This document shows, in pieces, positions 24,673-31,838 of a DNA stretch of 37,919 nt. Position numbers and translations under genes: made by a program. The notes beneath the pieces were generated by a model. That model saw only the letters and a program-made list of their open reading frames with translations. It was not told the DNA's origin and did not search any database. Every line of letters begins with the position of its first letter. Position 1 is the stretch's first letter. The DNA is from a bacterium (GTDB taxonomy: Bacteria; SZUA-79; Acidulodesulfobacterales; Acidulodesulfobacteraceae), in assembly GCA_021788495.1 (NCBI GenBank), contig JAJYKQ010000004.1, positions 1 to 37,919 of the forward strand. Direction: 5' to 3'.

Positions 24673-26183
24673 GCATGCTGGCTGTCCGCAAAACTTCTTG
24701 CGTCAAACAGCGACGAATACAACTTCATCGCATACATATCTGTCATGCCGCTTATGTAATCGGCGCACATTATTTGGAAAGCGGGATTACCGTTTTTATC
24801 TTTTCCGAAAGAATCGTAAAATCCAAACTCGTAAAGTTCCTGAAAATCGTCGGGATAAAGTTTAATATTATTAATATCGGAAAAAACAGCATAAAGCTTT
24901 TTTACTATGTTTTCGGCTTTATATCTGTTTAGAAGAATTTCTCTGTTTTCCATAACTAGCCTGTAAGAAATCAGCTTGAGGGCGCCTATTTCCAAATCTA
25001 CTCCGTTTTTCCATATCAGTCCGTATTTGTATGAATCTTCTTCGTAATCTAAAGGTATGTCTAGTAAAAAATTATCCTTTTTGGATTTTAATTTTTTAAC
25101 GGCGCATTTTCTTTCTTCTAAATCTATATTTAAAATAAACTTTGAAATATAATTAGAAAAAAACTCTTTAAGGTCGGTTTTGACTTTTATGTGATGCATC
25201 GTCCGGTTTTTTGCTTCGTATTTATCGGATGTTTCGCTATGTTTAATATCATTGCCTGAATCCGTCGGTTTTTCAAATCGATTATTATCCGTTATATTGA
25301 AAATATTTCTTAGTTTTAAAAAAAAATCATCGACACGTTCAGTCATAATATCTATTGAATCTTTCTCAAAAAGCCCGCTTTCTTTAAGATATTTGTTTAC
25401 TTTAAAGCGGCCGCCTATATCTATAAGTTTAGACTCTACCCCATCTTCTATGTCATGAGTGGCATATGCGATATCGTCTGCGGCGTTTAATATCTGGCAT
25501 TCCAAACATCTTGAAAATTCAAAAAATATTCCTTTGGCGGTTTTGTTATTTTTATCGTTGAAAAATACGGAATATTTATTTAAATAATTTATAAAATCTT
25601 CCCCGTGAATTTTTTCTAGTATAAATATGTCGTCGTCGTAAATAAAATGCTTTTTTTTACCGGACAGAGAATAAGGCATCTTATATTTTAAAATTCCGTC
25701 TATGGTCTTAAGAGAAGGATTAATCCCATATATTTTATTGTTTTTAGAATCGTAGAATTTTTTTTCCAAGAAATTAAGAATTCTTATGTTTTGGGCATTA
25801 GCCTCGAAACCAAGTTTTCCGTCCGTAGCTTTTTTTAATTCCTCGTTTATAATATATTCGCCGAGATGCCCGAAAGGCGGATGTCCTATATCGTGAGCCA
25901 GAGAAACGGCCTCGATAAGGTCTAAATCCAAACTTAGCCCGTATTTTTTATCCAAAATAGATGTTATTGCTCTTGCTATCTGAGATACTTCTAGAGAATG
26001 CGTAAGTCTCGTCCTGTAATAATCCAGCGTAAAAACTCCGAAAACCTGGGTTTTATTTCTCATCCTTCTGAATGCGCTTGAATGAATTATCCTGTCTCTG
26101 TCAATTTGAAAAGGCGACCTAACTCCTTTTTCTTTTTTTTCCTTATCGGTATATCCGTAATCGAATACTCTTTCATCTAACAT
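24669..26183 (-). CDS. dgt: Deoxyguanosinetriphosphate triphosphohydrolase-like protein (dGTPase)
   Basis: A 504-residue HD-domain dNTP triphosphohydrolase. The N-terminal block DRDRIIHSSAFRRMRNKTQV is the dGTPase signature. Metal ligands are H62 (RLTHSLEVSQIA), H97-D98 in SLAHDIGHPPFGHLGE, and a downstream Asp in ADDIAYATHDIEDG. Family members split dNTPs into the nucleoside and triphosphate and can limit foreign DNA replication. The protein is longer than the short dgt-like forms because of inserts around residues 170-205 (charged, YDDDIFILEKIHGEDF) and around 305-330 (polar and low in complexity). GGAGG lies 9 bases before the ATG. It converges on gmhA, overlapping by 4 bases. Upstream is a MITE-like element. 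Confidence 0.9.
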   Translation of the reverse strand: MLDERVFDYGYTDKEKKEKGVRSPFQIDRDRIIHSSAFRRMRNKTQVFGVFTLDYYRTRLTHSLEVSQIARAITSILDKKYGLSLDLDLIEAVSLAHDIGHPPFGHLGEYIINEELKKATDGKLGFEANAQNIRILNFLEKKFYDSKNNKIYGINPSLKTIDGILKYKMPYSLSGKKKHFIYDDDIFILEKIHGEDFINYLNKYSVFFNDKNNKTAKGIFFEFSRCLECQILNAADDIAYATHDIEDGVESKLIDIGGRFKVNKYLKESGLFEKDSIDIMTERVDDFFLKLRNIFNITDNNRFEKPTDSGNDIKHSETSDKYEAKNRTMHHIKVKTDLKEFFSNYISKFILNIDLEERKCAVKKLKSKKDNFLLDIPLDYEEDSYKYGLIWKNGVDLEIGALKLISYRLVMENREILLNRYKAENIVKKLYAVFSDINNIKLYPDDFQELYEFGFYDSFGKDKNGNPAFQIMCADYISGMTDMYAMKLYSSLFDARSFADSQHA

Positions 26184-26224
26184 TAAACTCAGCCTCCACT
26201 AAAAATTAGAATTTTTATAATCTT

Positions 26225-26338
26225 AGGAAAAGTTGTTTGATTAATTTTTCGCAAACCACCACGTCGGCCTTTGGCCGCCATACCCTCCTTTAAAAATGAG
26301 GGTAGCTAATATAGAAAATTAATCTGACAACTTTTCCT
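26225..26338. mobile_element. MITE-like inverted-repeat element, copy B
   Basis: A 114-bp element whose ends are inverted repeats of about 26 bp: AGGAAAAGTTGTTTGATTAA at the left and the complement of AGGAAAAGTTGTCAGATTAA at the right. The interior has two G+C-rich hairpins, CGGCC-TTT-GGCCG (26265-26277) and TACCCTC (26281-26287) with GAGGGTA (26298-26304). TCTT directly flanks both sides (26221-26224 and 26339-26342), a candidate 4-bp target duplication. There is no coding capacity. The ends match those of copy A at 8268-8384, but the interiors differ. Mobility by a transposase in trans is inferred; none is present in the window. Confidence 0.75.
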
Positions 26339-26409
26339 TCTTATGAACATTCGACATTTTATCTACATTTAAACATTCTATCTGCAATTTTGAAGCAGTT
26401 TTTTTAATC

Positions 26410-26438
26410 TTGCATTTATATTTAATTAAATATATACT
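26410..26438 (+). promoter_or_regulatory. Sigma70-type promoter of dksA
   Basis: TTGCAT (26410-26415), a 17-base spacer and TATACT (26433-26438) make a good vegetative promoter about 40 bases before the dksA ATG, with the ribosome-binding site GGAGG at 26466-26470. Confidence 0.65.
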
Positions 26439-26478
26439 ATTCACACATTTTTGACAAATAATATCGGAGGAATCGTTT

Positions 26479-26958
26479 ATGAAAAATACGGATAAAGAAA
26501 ATAAAGACGAGCACGCATTTTCAAAAACCGAAATAGAGTCGGCAAAAAAAATATTAATAAAAATGAAAAAAGATATTTTTAAAGAAATAGATGCCAGCAT
26601 TAAAGAAGGTTCGTCTAAAGATTCAACCGAATACCGCGGCGACAACTACGATATCGCTTCCAGCGAAAGAGACCGTGAGCTTATGTATATGCTTGGAGAC
26701 AGAGAAAGAAAAAAAGTGAGGGAAATAGACAATGCGCTTTTAAAAATTAAAGAAGGAACTTACGGAATTTGCGACGAATGCGGCGAACCTATTTCTAAAA
26801 AAAGATTAAAAATTATACCTTATTCCAACTTATGCATAAACTGCCAGTCTAAAGCGGAAGAAGAAGAAAAGAAGCAGTTAAGCGAAGATTATATCGACCA
26901 CTTGAATACGCTTTCCCTAATAAACGACGACGAAACCTTTAAAGATTCCGACGAGTAG
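26479..26958 (+). CDS. dksA: DksA/TraR-family zinc-finger transcription factor
   Basis: A 159-residue DksA-type protein, which binds the RNA polymerase secondary channel and, with ppGpp, represses rRNA promoters and activates biosynthetic ones. An N-terminal helical coiled coil (residues 15-95) carries the tip motif D55-x2-D58-x-A60 (GDNYDIAS), needed for activity in DksA. The zinc finger has C98, C101, C119 and C122 (ICDECGEPI and LCINCQ), so it is the canonical four-cysteine type. RGDNYDIASSERDRELMYML and EGTYGICDECGEPISKKRL are strongly family-like. GGAGG precedes the ATG by 8 bases, and a clear promoter lies upstream. Its last 20 bases overlap the end of the convergent ABC ATPase gene. 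Confidence 0.92.
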   Translation: MKNTDKENKDEHAFSKTEIESAKKILIKMKKDIFKEIDASIKEGSSKDSTEYRGDNYDIASSERDRELMYMLGDRERKKVREIDNALLKIKEGTYGICDECGEPISKKRLKIIPYSNLCINCQSKAEEEEKKQLSEDYIDHLNTLSLINDDETFKDSDE

Positions 26959-27751
26959 AGGTTAAAAAAGACATAGATTCAAGAAGGGATTTAGAATAAG
27001 GATTCAACGGATTTTTAAAAAAATCGTCGGTTTCCGCAATCTCCATTATTTTTCCGCCGTACATAACGCATACTCTGTCTGCAAGGTGTCTGACTAATTT
27101 TAAATCGTGGGTAATAAATATATAGCTCATGCCGGTTTCGTTTTTTAAATCCATAAGCAGATTTAAAATCTGGGCGGAAACGGAAACGTCCAAAGCAGAC
27201 ACCGGCTCGTCAAGTATAAGCAGTTCCGGACGAACCGACAGGCATCTCGCTATTCCTACCCTCTGCCTCTGTCCGCCGGAAAGCATATGCGGATAGCTTA
27301 AGGCTATCGTTTCGGGCAGTCCGACAACTTTAAGCTGTTCTGCGGCAAATTTTATTCTGTCTTTCTTTTTGTTCTTTATAATACCGTTTCTGACTGCAGG
27401 ATAAGATATTATTTTATATATCTTCTTTTTCGGATTTAACGACGAATATGGGTCTTGAAAAAGTATCTGTATCTTTCTCCTGAAATCTTTTTTTTTATTT
27501 TTATAATCTAAGGGTTCGCCTTTAAAATATATCTTGCCGGAAGTTTTTTCCGTAAGGCCTAAAATTAACTTGGAAAGCGTCGATTTTCCGCACCCTGTTT
27601 CCCCTACTACGGCAAATATTTCATTTTTATATACGTCGAAAGAAACGCTGTCAACCGCTTTTATCAAGTTCTTTTTTATATCGAACAGCGTTTTATAATA
27701 CTTATAATGTTTAGAAAGATCGGAAACCGATAAAATTAAGTTATTTTCCAT
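26939..27751 (-). CDS. Oligopeptide/dipeptide-type ABC transporter ATPase (DppF/OppF-like)
   Basis: A 270-residue ABC ATPase of the peptide/nickel importer class. Walker A is GETGCGKST (about residues 52-60), the Q-loop follows in ILFQDPYSSLNPKKKIYKII, the ABC signature is LSGGQRQRVGIARCL, Walker B is LLILDEPVSALDVS, and the H-loop is FITHDLKLVRHLAD. The Q-loop DPYSSLNP and signature wording are typical of OppF/DppF. It ends NPLNPYSKSLLESMSFLTS and lacks most of the C-terminal oligo_HPY extension. It lies 7 bases after its sister ATPase, and the stop overlaps the end of dksA. No permease or binding protein genes are next to it. Confidence 0.88.
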   Translation of the reverse strand: MENNLILSVSDLSKHYKYYKTLFDIKKNLIKAVDSVSFDVYKNEIFAVVGETGCGKSTLSKLILGLTEKTSGKIYFKGEPLDYKNKKKDFRRKIQILFQDPYSSLNPKKKIYKIISYPAVRNGIIKNKKKDRIKFAAEQLKVVGLPETIALSYPHMLSGGQRQRVGIARCLSVRPELLILDEPVSALDVSVSAQILNLLMDLKNETGMSYIFITHDLKLVRHLADRVCVMYGGKIMEIAETDDFFKNPLNPYSKSLLESMSFLTSTRRNL

Positions 27752-27758
27752 ATTTTTT

Positions 27759-28787
27759 TTATTTTGAGCCGCTGCCGGAATTAAATTTTATACATCTTAC
27801 GTCGCGTCCGTATTTGCCACCACTTTCAAAATCTCTAAAGTTTCTTAAAGCTATATCGTTTAAACAGTCGCCGTCTCTTTTAAAACATCTGGAATAAAAC
27901 CTGCACTTCCCTTTTTTAAAATCGTCTTTAGTCAAATAACCGCTTATATTAAAAAGTTTCTGTTTAGGAATATAATCCGGAGAAAAAGACGGAATGCTTT
28001 TTATTAGAGAAATAGTATAGGGGTGAGCTGGGTTGTTTATTATATTTTCGGTATTGCCCGATTCCATTATCTGACCTGCATAAAATACGTAAGTCCTGTC
28101 AGAAATGCTTCTTGCGACGGTAAGGTCGTGCGTTATAAAAATAATACCGACGTTGGATTTTTCTTTTATTTCTTTAATTAATTTTAAAACCTGAAGCGAC
28201 GTCGTAACGTCTAAAGCAGTCGTTGGCTCGTCGGCAATCAAAAAACAAGGATTTAGAACCATAGCCATAGCTATCATAACTCTCTGGCGCATACCGCCGG
28301 AAAGCTCGTAAGGATAAGAATTAAATCTTGCAAGCCCGTCTATATTCATATAATTCAAATATTTAACGGCAATATCTTTTGCATCTTTTTTTGAAATTTT
28401 TTTATGCGTTAAAATCGCTTCGGTTATCTGCTCTCCTATTTTCATTACTGGATTTAAAGACGTATTTGGATCCTGAAATATCATAGATATAATTTTTCCC
28501 CTTACATCCGTCAACTCGTCGGGCTTTAGCTTTAAAATATCAGATTCGACACCTAGGGATTTACACTTGATTTTAATTTCTCCAGAAACTATTCTTGAAA
28601 CGCCCTGAGGATTAAGTTTTAAAATAGACAGTCCGAGAAAAGATTTACCGCTGCCGGATTCGCCTACTATCGAAACTACTTCGCCTTCATCTACCGATAA
28701 AAACAAAGAATCGACCACGTTTATGCACCCGCTTTCGTCTTTACCCGCACATAATTCGACCGTTAAATTATTTATCTCTAATGCCAT
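27759..28787 (-). CDS. Oligopeptide/dipeptide-type ABC transporter ATPase (DppD/OppD-like)
   Basis: A 342-residue ABC ATPase pairing with the gene downstream. Walker A is GESGSGKSF, the Q-loop is [20 protein letters not shown], the signature is [15 protein letters not shown], Walker B is [16 protein letters not shown], and the H-loop is [14 protein letters not shown]. The C-terminal oligo_HPY domain is present: [17 protein letters not shown], then cysteines in [14 protein letters not shown], which in homologues can bind an Fe-S cluster. Walker A ends in Ser-Phe instead of Ser-Thr. DppD and DppF normally drive two permeases to import peptides or nickel; these are not in this window, so the substrate is unknown. 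Upstream is argS in the same direction, 71 bases away. Confidence 0.9.
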   Translation of the reverse strand: MALEINNLTVELCAGKDESGCINVVDSLFLSVDEGEVVSIVGESGSGKSFLGLSILKLNPQGVSRIVSGEIKIKCKSLGVESDILKLKPDELTDVRGKIISMIFQDPNTSLNPVMKIGEQITEAILTHKKISKKDAKDIAVKYLNYMNIDGLARFNSYPYELSGGMRQRVMIAMAMVLNPCFLIADEPTTALDVTTSLQVLKLIKEIKEKSNVGIIFITHDLTVARSISDRTYVFYAGQIMESGNTENIINNPAHPYTISLIKSIPSFSPDYIPKQKLFNISGYLTKDDFKKGKCRFYSRCFKRDGDCLNDIALRNFRDFESGGKYGRDVRCIKFNSGSGSK

Positions 28788-28858
28788 ATAAAATAAAACC
28801 CATACATAAATTTATATTTATATTTTTTTACTTTTTTTAATAATTAAAAATAATTACA

Positions 28859-30964
28859 CTACATCTTTTCTAAAACAGGAATACACAATAAATTCAAAAT
28901 AGAAACTAAAACCGTTTTAACAGAAAACAGCATTGCAATCCTTGGCTTTACATAATCATAATTTTTGCCTATAAGCCTGTGATTTTGATAATATTTGTTA
29001 AAATACGAAGCAAGGTCTAAAGCAAAAGAGCTTAATACCGACGGCTCGTTCTGCTCTACCGCCGAATGAACCGCCGTTTTCAGTCCGTAAATTTGTTTGA
29101 CTATCAAAAAAATATCGTCAAAATCGGCATCGTTTTTTGAAAACGAAAAACTTTGCGCGGTATTTTTTAAATCCGTTCCATGCACGTCTAATCTATTTAA
29201 AAGACTGTTTATTCTTGAAACGGTATATTGAAGATAAGGTCCCGTCTGGCCTTCGAAAGACAATACATTATCCCAGTTAAAATTTACATCCGTAGTCCGC
29301 CTGGTTTTTAAATCGTTAAAAATAACCGCACCTATACCGACTTTTAAAGACGTTAAATATATCTGCTTCTTTTCGGTTTCGGTTCGCTCTTTTTTTCGTT
29401 CATTAATTAAACTTTGTTTTTCACCGTTTTCCGTCGCCGCTCTTATTCCTTCCATTCCTTCAGTCAGTTTTTTGGTTGCATCGTTAATTTCGGCGGAAAG
29501 ATTATCTTCTAAAACTTTCAGTCTTTCTTCTAGTTTTTCTTTAGCTTTAAGGCGCGCTTCTTCTATATAGTCTTCAAGAAAAACTAAATTGCCTTTTCTT
29601 GTGGACATGCCGATAATTCTGCCGAATTTTACATGAACCAATCTGCTGTCTATCATAGAAGCATAGCGTTTAAAATTTTTACCGTCTTTTATTTTTCCGG
29701 CGTTTTCTTTCAATATGCCGAATATGCCGAAGAGCTGGCTGAAATGTAGCGCCTGTTCCGAACCTACCACGTAAATCATCTTATCAAAATTATATTTTGC
29801 CATTCTCGAAACCGCCGTAACGATATCTCTTGAAAGATAAAGTGACGTTCCGTCGCTTTTGGCAATCAGTGCGGGAGCTTTAATGCCTTTTACGTTCACT
29901 ATTGCCGCCCCTTCGCTTATTTCGGCTATGCCGCTTTCCAGCAAAATTTCTTTAATATCTTTTGAAAATTCCGCGCTTTCGGCTTCTCCTTCATACGAGT
30001 CGAATTCTATGCCAATAGATTTATAAATCCTTTTAAATTCCTCTATGCTTAGTTTTCTAAAAATTTTCCATAAATTGTACTGCCCTTCCGCAGTCCCGCA
30101 AAAAAGATTCTTATTTTCTTCGGAAAGTTTTATGTTTTCGGACGCATAGGCGGCATCTGTTTCCTCGGACGAACCGTTATCTATATTTTCAGTCTTTTTA
30201 TCGCCTAAACCGTTTATTGCGCCGAGATATTCTTCAAAACCGCGTTTATTTGCAGACATAAAATCTTCAAGTGTCTTAAACCTTTTTTTAGCCTCTTCAT
30301 CCACGGTCGCATCGGTTTGTTCGTCTTTGTGTATCCTGACGTAAAGTTCGTATAAAACTTTTACTGGGTCTTTTTCAAATTCGGAAAAATTTATATCGCC
30401 GTAACGGCAAAACGCGGTAATAAGTTTTCCGAACTGCGTTCCGAAATCGCCGAGATAATTTATCTTTATAACCTTATGTCCGCAAAATTCATAAATTTTC
30501 GACAAACTCATCCCTATTACGGTGGAACGCAGGTGCCCTACTCCGAAAGGTTTTGCTATATTAGGGGACGAAAAATCTACGGCTACGGTAAGCGGTTTTT
30601 CAGGAACGTCTCTGCCGTAATCGGAACCAGAATCGACGGCTTCCTTAACGATCTCGGAAACAAATCTTTCTCTTTTTACAAAAAAATTGACGTAAGCGCC
30701 CTTTATTTCTATTTTATCGAAAAGACTGGCTATTTCGCCAAAACGCCGGATGCATGAATTATATAAATCGCCGGCTACCGTTTCTGGTTTGCCCTGAAAT
30801 CCGTAATTTTGCATATAATAAGCCGCCAAACAATAATCGCCGAAAGAATCGTCCGGCGGATTTTTTATTATTTTTTCTGCTTGCGGCTCTGAAACGTTTA
30901 TTTTTTTCTCTTCCTTAATAATGTTTATAATAAAAGTTTTAAGCGTTTCCTTAAATATATCCAT
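28859..30964 (-). CDS. argS: Arginyl-tRNA synthetase with large internal inserts
   Basis: A class I synthetase charging tRNA-Arg. It has 701 residues, compared with about 550-580 in most bacteria. The N-terminal Arg-S domain (tRNA D-loop contact) runs to about 100. The HIGH-equivalent is GVGH (141-144) within SPNIAKPFGVGHLRSTVIG, and the KMSK-equivalent is MSTRKG (453-458). The anticodon-binding DALR domain begins near 560 (QTGPYLQYTVSRINSLLNRL). Extra length comes from two charged, repeat-poor inserts: about 235-296 (rich in D, E, N, S) and about 470-535 (K/E-rich and likely helical). Both sit between conserved blocks, and the frame is uninterrupted. AAGGA precedes the ATG. The synthetase identity is firm; the inserts are unusual. 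Confidence 0.96.
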   Translation of the reverse strand: MDIFKETLKTFIINIIKEEKKINVSEPQAEKIIKNPPDDSFGDYCLAAYYMQNYGFQGKPETVAGDLYNSCIRRFGEIASLFDKIEIKGAYVNFFVKRERFVSEIVKEAVDSGSDYGRDVPEKPLTVAVDFSSPNIAKPFGVGHLRSTVIGMSLSKIYEFCGHKVIKINYLGDFGTQFGKLITAFCRYGDINFSEFEKDPVKVLYELYVRIHKDEQTDATVDEEAKKRFKTLEDFMSANKRGFEEYLGAINGLGDKKTENIDNGSSEETDAAYASENIKLSEENKNLFCGTAEGQYNLWKIFRKLSIEEFKRIYKSIGIEFDSYEGEAESAEFSKDIKEILLESGIAEISEGAAIVNVKGIKAPALIAKSDGTSLYLSRDIVTAVSRMAKYNFDKMIYVVGSEQALHFSQLFGIFGILKENAGKIKDGKNFKRYASMIDSRLVHVKFGRIIGMSTRKGNLVFLEDYIEEARLKAKEKLEERLKVLEDNLSAEINDATKKLTEGMEGIRAATENGEKQSLINERKKERTETEKKQIYLTSLKVGIGAVIFNDLKTRRTTDVNFNWDNVLSFEGQTGPYLQYTVSRINSLLNRLDVHGTDLKNTAQSFSFSKNDADFDDIFLIVKQIYGLKTAVHSAVEQNEPSVLSSFALDLASYFNKYYQNHRLIGKNYDYVKPRIAMLFSVKTVLVSILNLLCIPVLEKM

Positions 30965-31048
30965 TTTTATTCCTTATTCTTATTATAAATAATTTTAATT
31001 CAGATTAAGACTGTTAAGACTAAATTTTTAATAATTGCGAATCGTTTT

Positions 31049-31076
31049 AATTATAACAATTATACCAAATTATACC
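31049..31076. repeat. Three short AATTATAMC direct repeats upstream of the rubredoxins
   Basis: AATTATAAC (31049-31057), AATTATACC (31058-31066) and AATTATACC (31068-31076) repeat about every 9-10 bases, close to one DNA turn, in the argS-rubredoxin divergent gap. They could be operator sites; in such A+T-rich DNA chance is also possible. Confidence 0.35.
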
Positions 31077-31109
31077 AATTAAAAGACTTTAAAAAAATAA
31101 TTAATTTGA

Positions 31110-31115
31110 TATAAT
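31110..31115 (+). promoter_or_regulatory. -10 box of the rubredoxin operon
   Basis: TATAAT at 31110-31115 is placed about 44 bases before the first rubredoxin ATG. The -35 region is not well conserved (GACTTT near 31085-31090). The promoter call rests mainly on the perfect -10 and position. Confidence 0.4.
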
Positions 31116-31159
31116 TAAAAATAGATATATTAATTTCTAAAGGAGATATATCAATAATT

Positions 31160-31339
31160 ATGGATAACGAAAATAAAGACAAATATATATGCGAAGCATG
31201 TCCGTATATTTACGACCCAAAAAAAGGCGATCCTGAAGGCGAAATACCGCCCGGCACGCCTTTCGAAGATATACCTGACGACTGGCTTTGCCCTATATGC
31301 AAAGTGGACAAGACCCATTTTAAAAAAGTAGATAAATAA
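31160..31339 (+). CDS. Rubredoxin with atypical iron-binding loops
   Basis: A short gene of 59 codons that encodes a rubredoxin, a cytoplasmic one-iron electron carrier. Cysteines C11 and C14 (CEAC) and C44 and C47 (CPIC) make the Fe(Cys)4 site, and [20 protein letters not shown] and [16 protein letters not shown] are the family core. Two positions differ: Pro15 replaces the usual Gly after the second Cys, and Lys48 replaces the Gly after the fourth Cys. Both glycines normally allow backbone NH-to-sulfur hydrogen bonds that set the potential. AGGAG at 31141-31145 is 14 bases before the ATG, longer than ideal. It is followed after 35 bases by a conventional rubredoxin. Rubredoxins serve alkane hydroxylases, rubrerythrin or superoxide reductase; none of those is adjacent. 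Confidence 0.9.
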   Translation: MDNENKDKYICEACPYIYDPKKGDPEGEIPPGTPFEDIPDDWLCPICKVDKTHFKKVDK

Positions 31340-31374
31340 TTTGATTTAATTAAGATTTAAAACAGGAGAATTTA

Positions 31375-31563
31375 ATGGCTTCAACAGAAGAAATTGCTTT
31401 GCCGAAGTACCAGTGCGACGTCTGCGGATATATATACGATCCTGAGGTAGGCGACTCAATAGGAGGAATAGAGTCCGGGACTCCTTTCGAAAAACTTCCG
31501 GACGACTGGGTCTGCCCTATATGCGGCGCAGACAAAACTCATTTCAATCATTTCGACGGTTAA
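31375..31563 (+). CDS. Rubredoxin
   Basis: A 62-residue rubredoxin with standard iron ligands C14-x2-C17 (CDVCGY) and C47-x2-C50 (CPICGA) and the core [20 protein letters not shown] and [17 protein letters not shown]. Unlike its 59-residue neighbour, it keeps both glycines after the cysteine pairs. It has an N-terminal extension of about 8 residues before the first strand. AGGAG lies about 8 bases before the ATG. The two tandem genes are 35 bases apart and almost certainly co-transcribed; the pair may have differing potentials and so serve different partners in a largely anaerobic cell. The family call is certain. Confidence 0.95.
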   Translation: MASTEEIALPKYQCDVCGYIYDPEVGDSIGGIESGTPFEKLPDDWVCPICGADKTHFNHFDG

Positions 31564-31634
31564 ATTTTATTTATATAATAACGTCCATAGCGCCACGCAA
31601 TCCGAAAATTCAACCCCTTCGCAAACTATTTTCC

Positions 31635-31676
31635 ATCTTTGCCTGCATAAAACCATGGTTTTATGCAGGCAAAGAT
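31635..31676. repeat. Perfect 42-bp palindrome
   Basis: Each 21-base half is the exact reverse complement of the other, with no spacer; the centre is CCATGG and the arms carry CTTTGCCTGCATAAAA. It starts 71 bases after the second rubredoxin stop. It could form a long hairpin in RNA and so end or protect the rubredoxin transcript, but no T-run follows, so it is not a classic terminator. Confidence 0.75.
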
Positions 31677-31736
31677 ATGCTCAAAGAGTATTGATTCGGG
31701 TTTTCATCCACCTAAACACAATATTAATTTTTAACG

Positions 31737-31782
31737 AAGGTGACATTTTTATTTTGGTAAAAAGGTGACATTTTTATTTTGG
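31737..31782. repeat. Two perfect 21-bp direct repeats, transposon-end-like
   Basis: A unit with the core GGTGACATTTTTATTTTGG lies at 31737-31757 and 31762-31782, separated by TAAA, with a 25-bp period. Multiple direct copies of a TGACATTTTT-like motif are typical of the ends of IS21-type insertion sequences, where they bind transposase. No transposase gene is here, so this may be a solo or relic end. Confidence 0.6.
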
Positions 31783-31804
31783 CTTGACACGAAAATAAGC
31801 AGTA

Positions 31805-31832
31805 TTGACATTATTAATAAATATGGTAAAAT
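31805..31832 (+). promoter_or_regulatory. Promoter of the dsbA-like gene (predicted leaderless)
   Basis: A consensus TTGACA (31805-31810), a 16-base spacer and TAAAAT (31827-31832) place the likely start of transcription at about 31839, which is the A of the first ATG. No Shine-Dalgarno precedes it. Confidence 0.6.
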
Positions 31833-31838
31833 TAAAAC

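Larger units (their letters stand above)
26184..26478. other. dgt-dksA divergent intergenic region
   Basis: This 295-base gap contains the MITE-like element (26225-26338), then A+T-rich sequence with the dksA promoter (26410-26438). A 108-codon minus-strand frame (26319-26645) runs through the repeat and into dksA and is not a gene. Confidence 0.6.
31564..31838. other. Rubredoxin-dsbA intergenic region with palindrome and transposon-end-like repeats
   Basis: This 275-base gap has no gene but is packed with structure: a perfect 42-bp palindrome (31635-31676), two perfect 21-bp direct repeats (31737-31757 and 31762-31782) and the dsbA promoter (31805-31832). The stretch at 31585-31635 is somewhat richer in G+C than its neighbours. 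It may be a decayed insertion-sequence site. Confidence 0.5.

Noticed and set aside
26319..26645. A 108-codon minus-strand frame across MITE copy B and the dksA start
   Set aside because: It covers a repeat end, the dksA promoter and dksA coding sequence, and has no features of its own.
31737..31782. CRISPR array
   Set aside because: Only two units with a 4-base spacer, no cas genes; the pattern fits a transposon end or operator.
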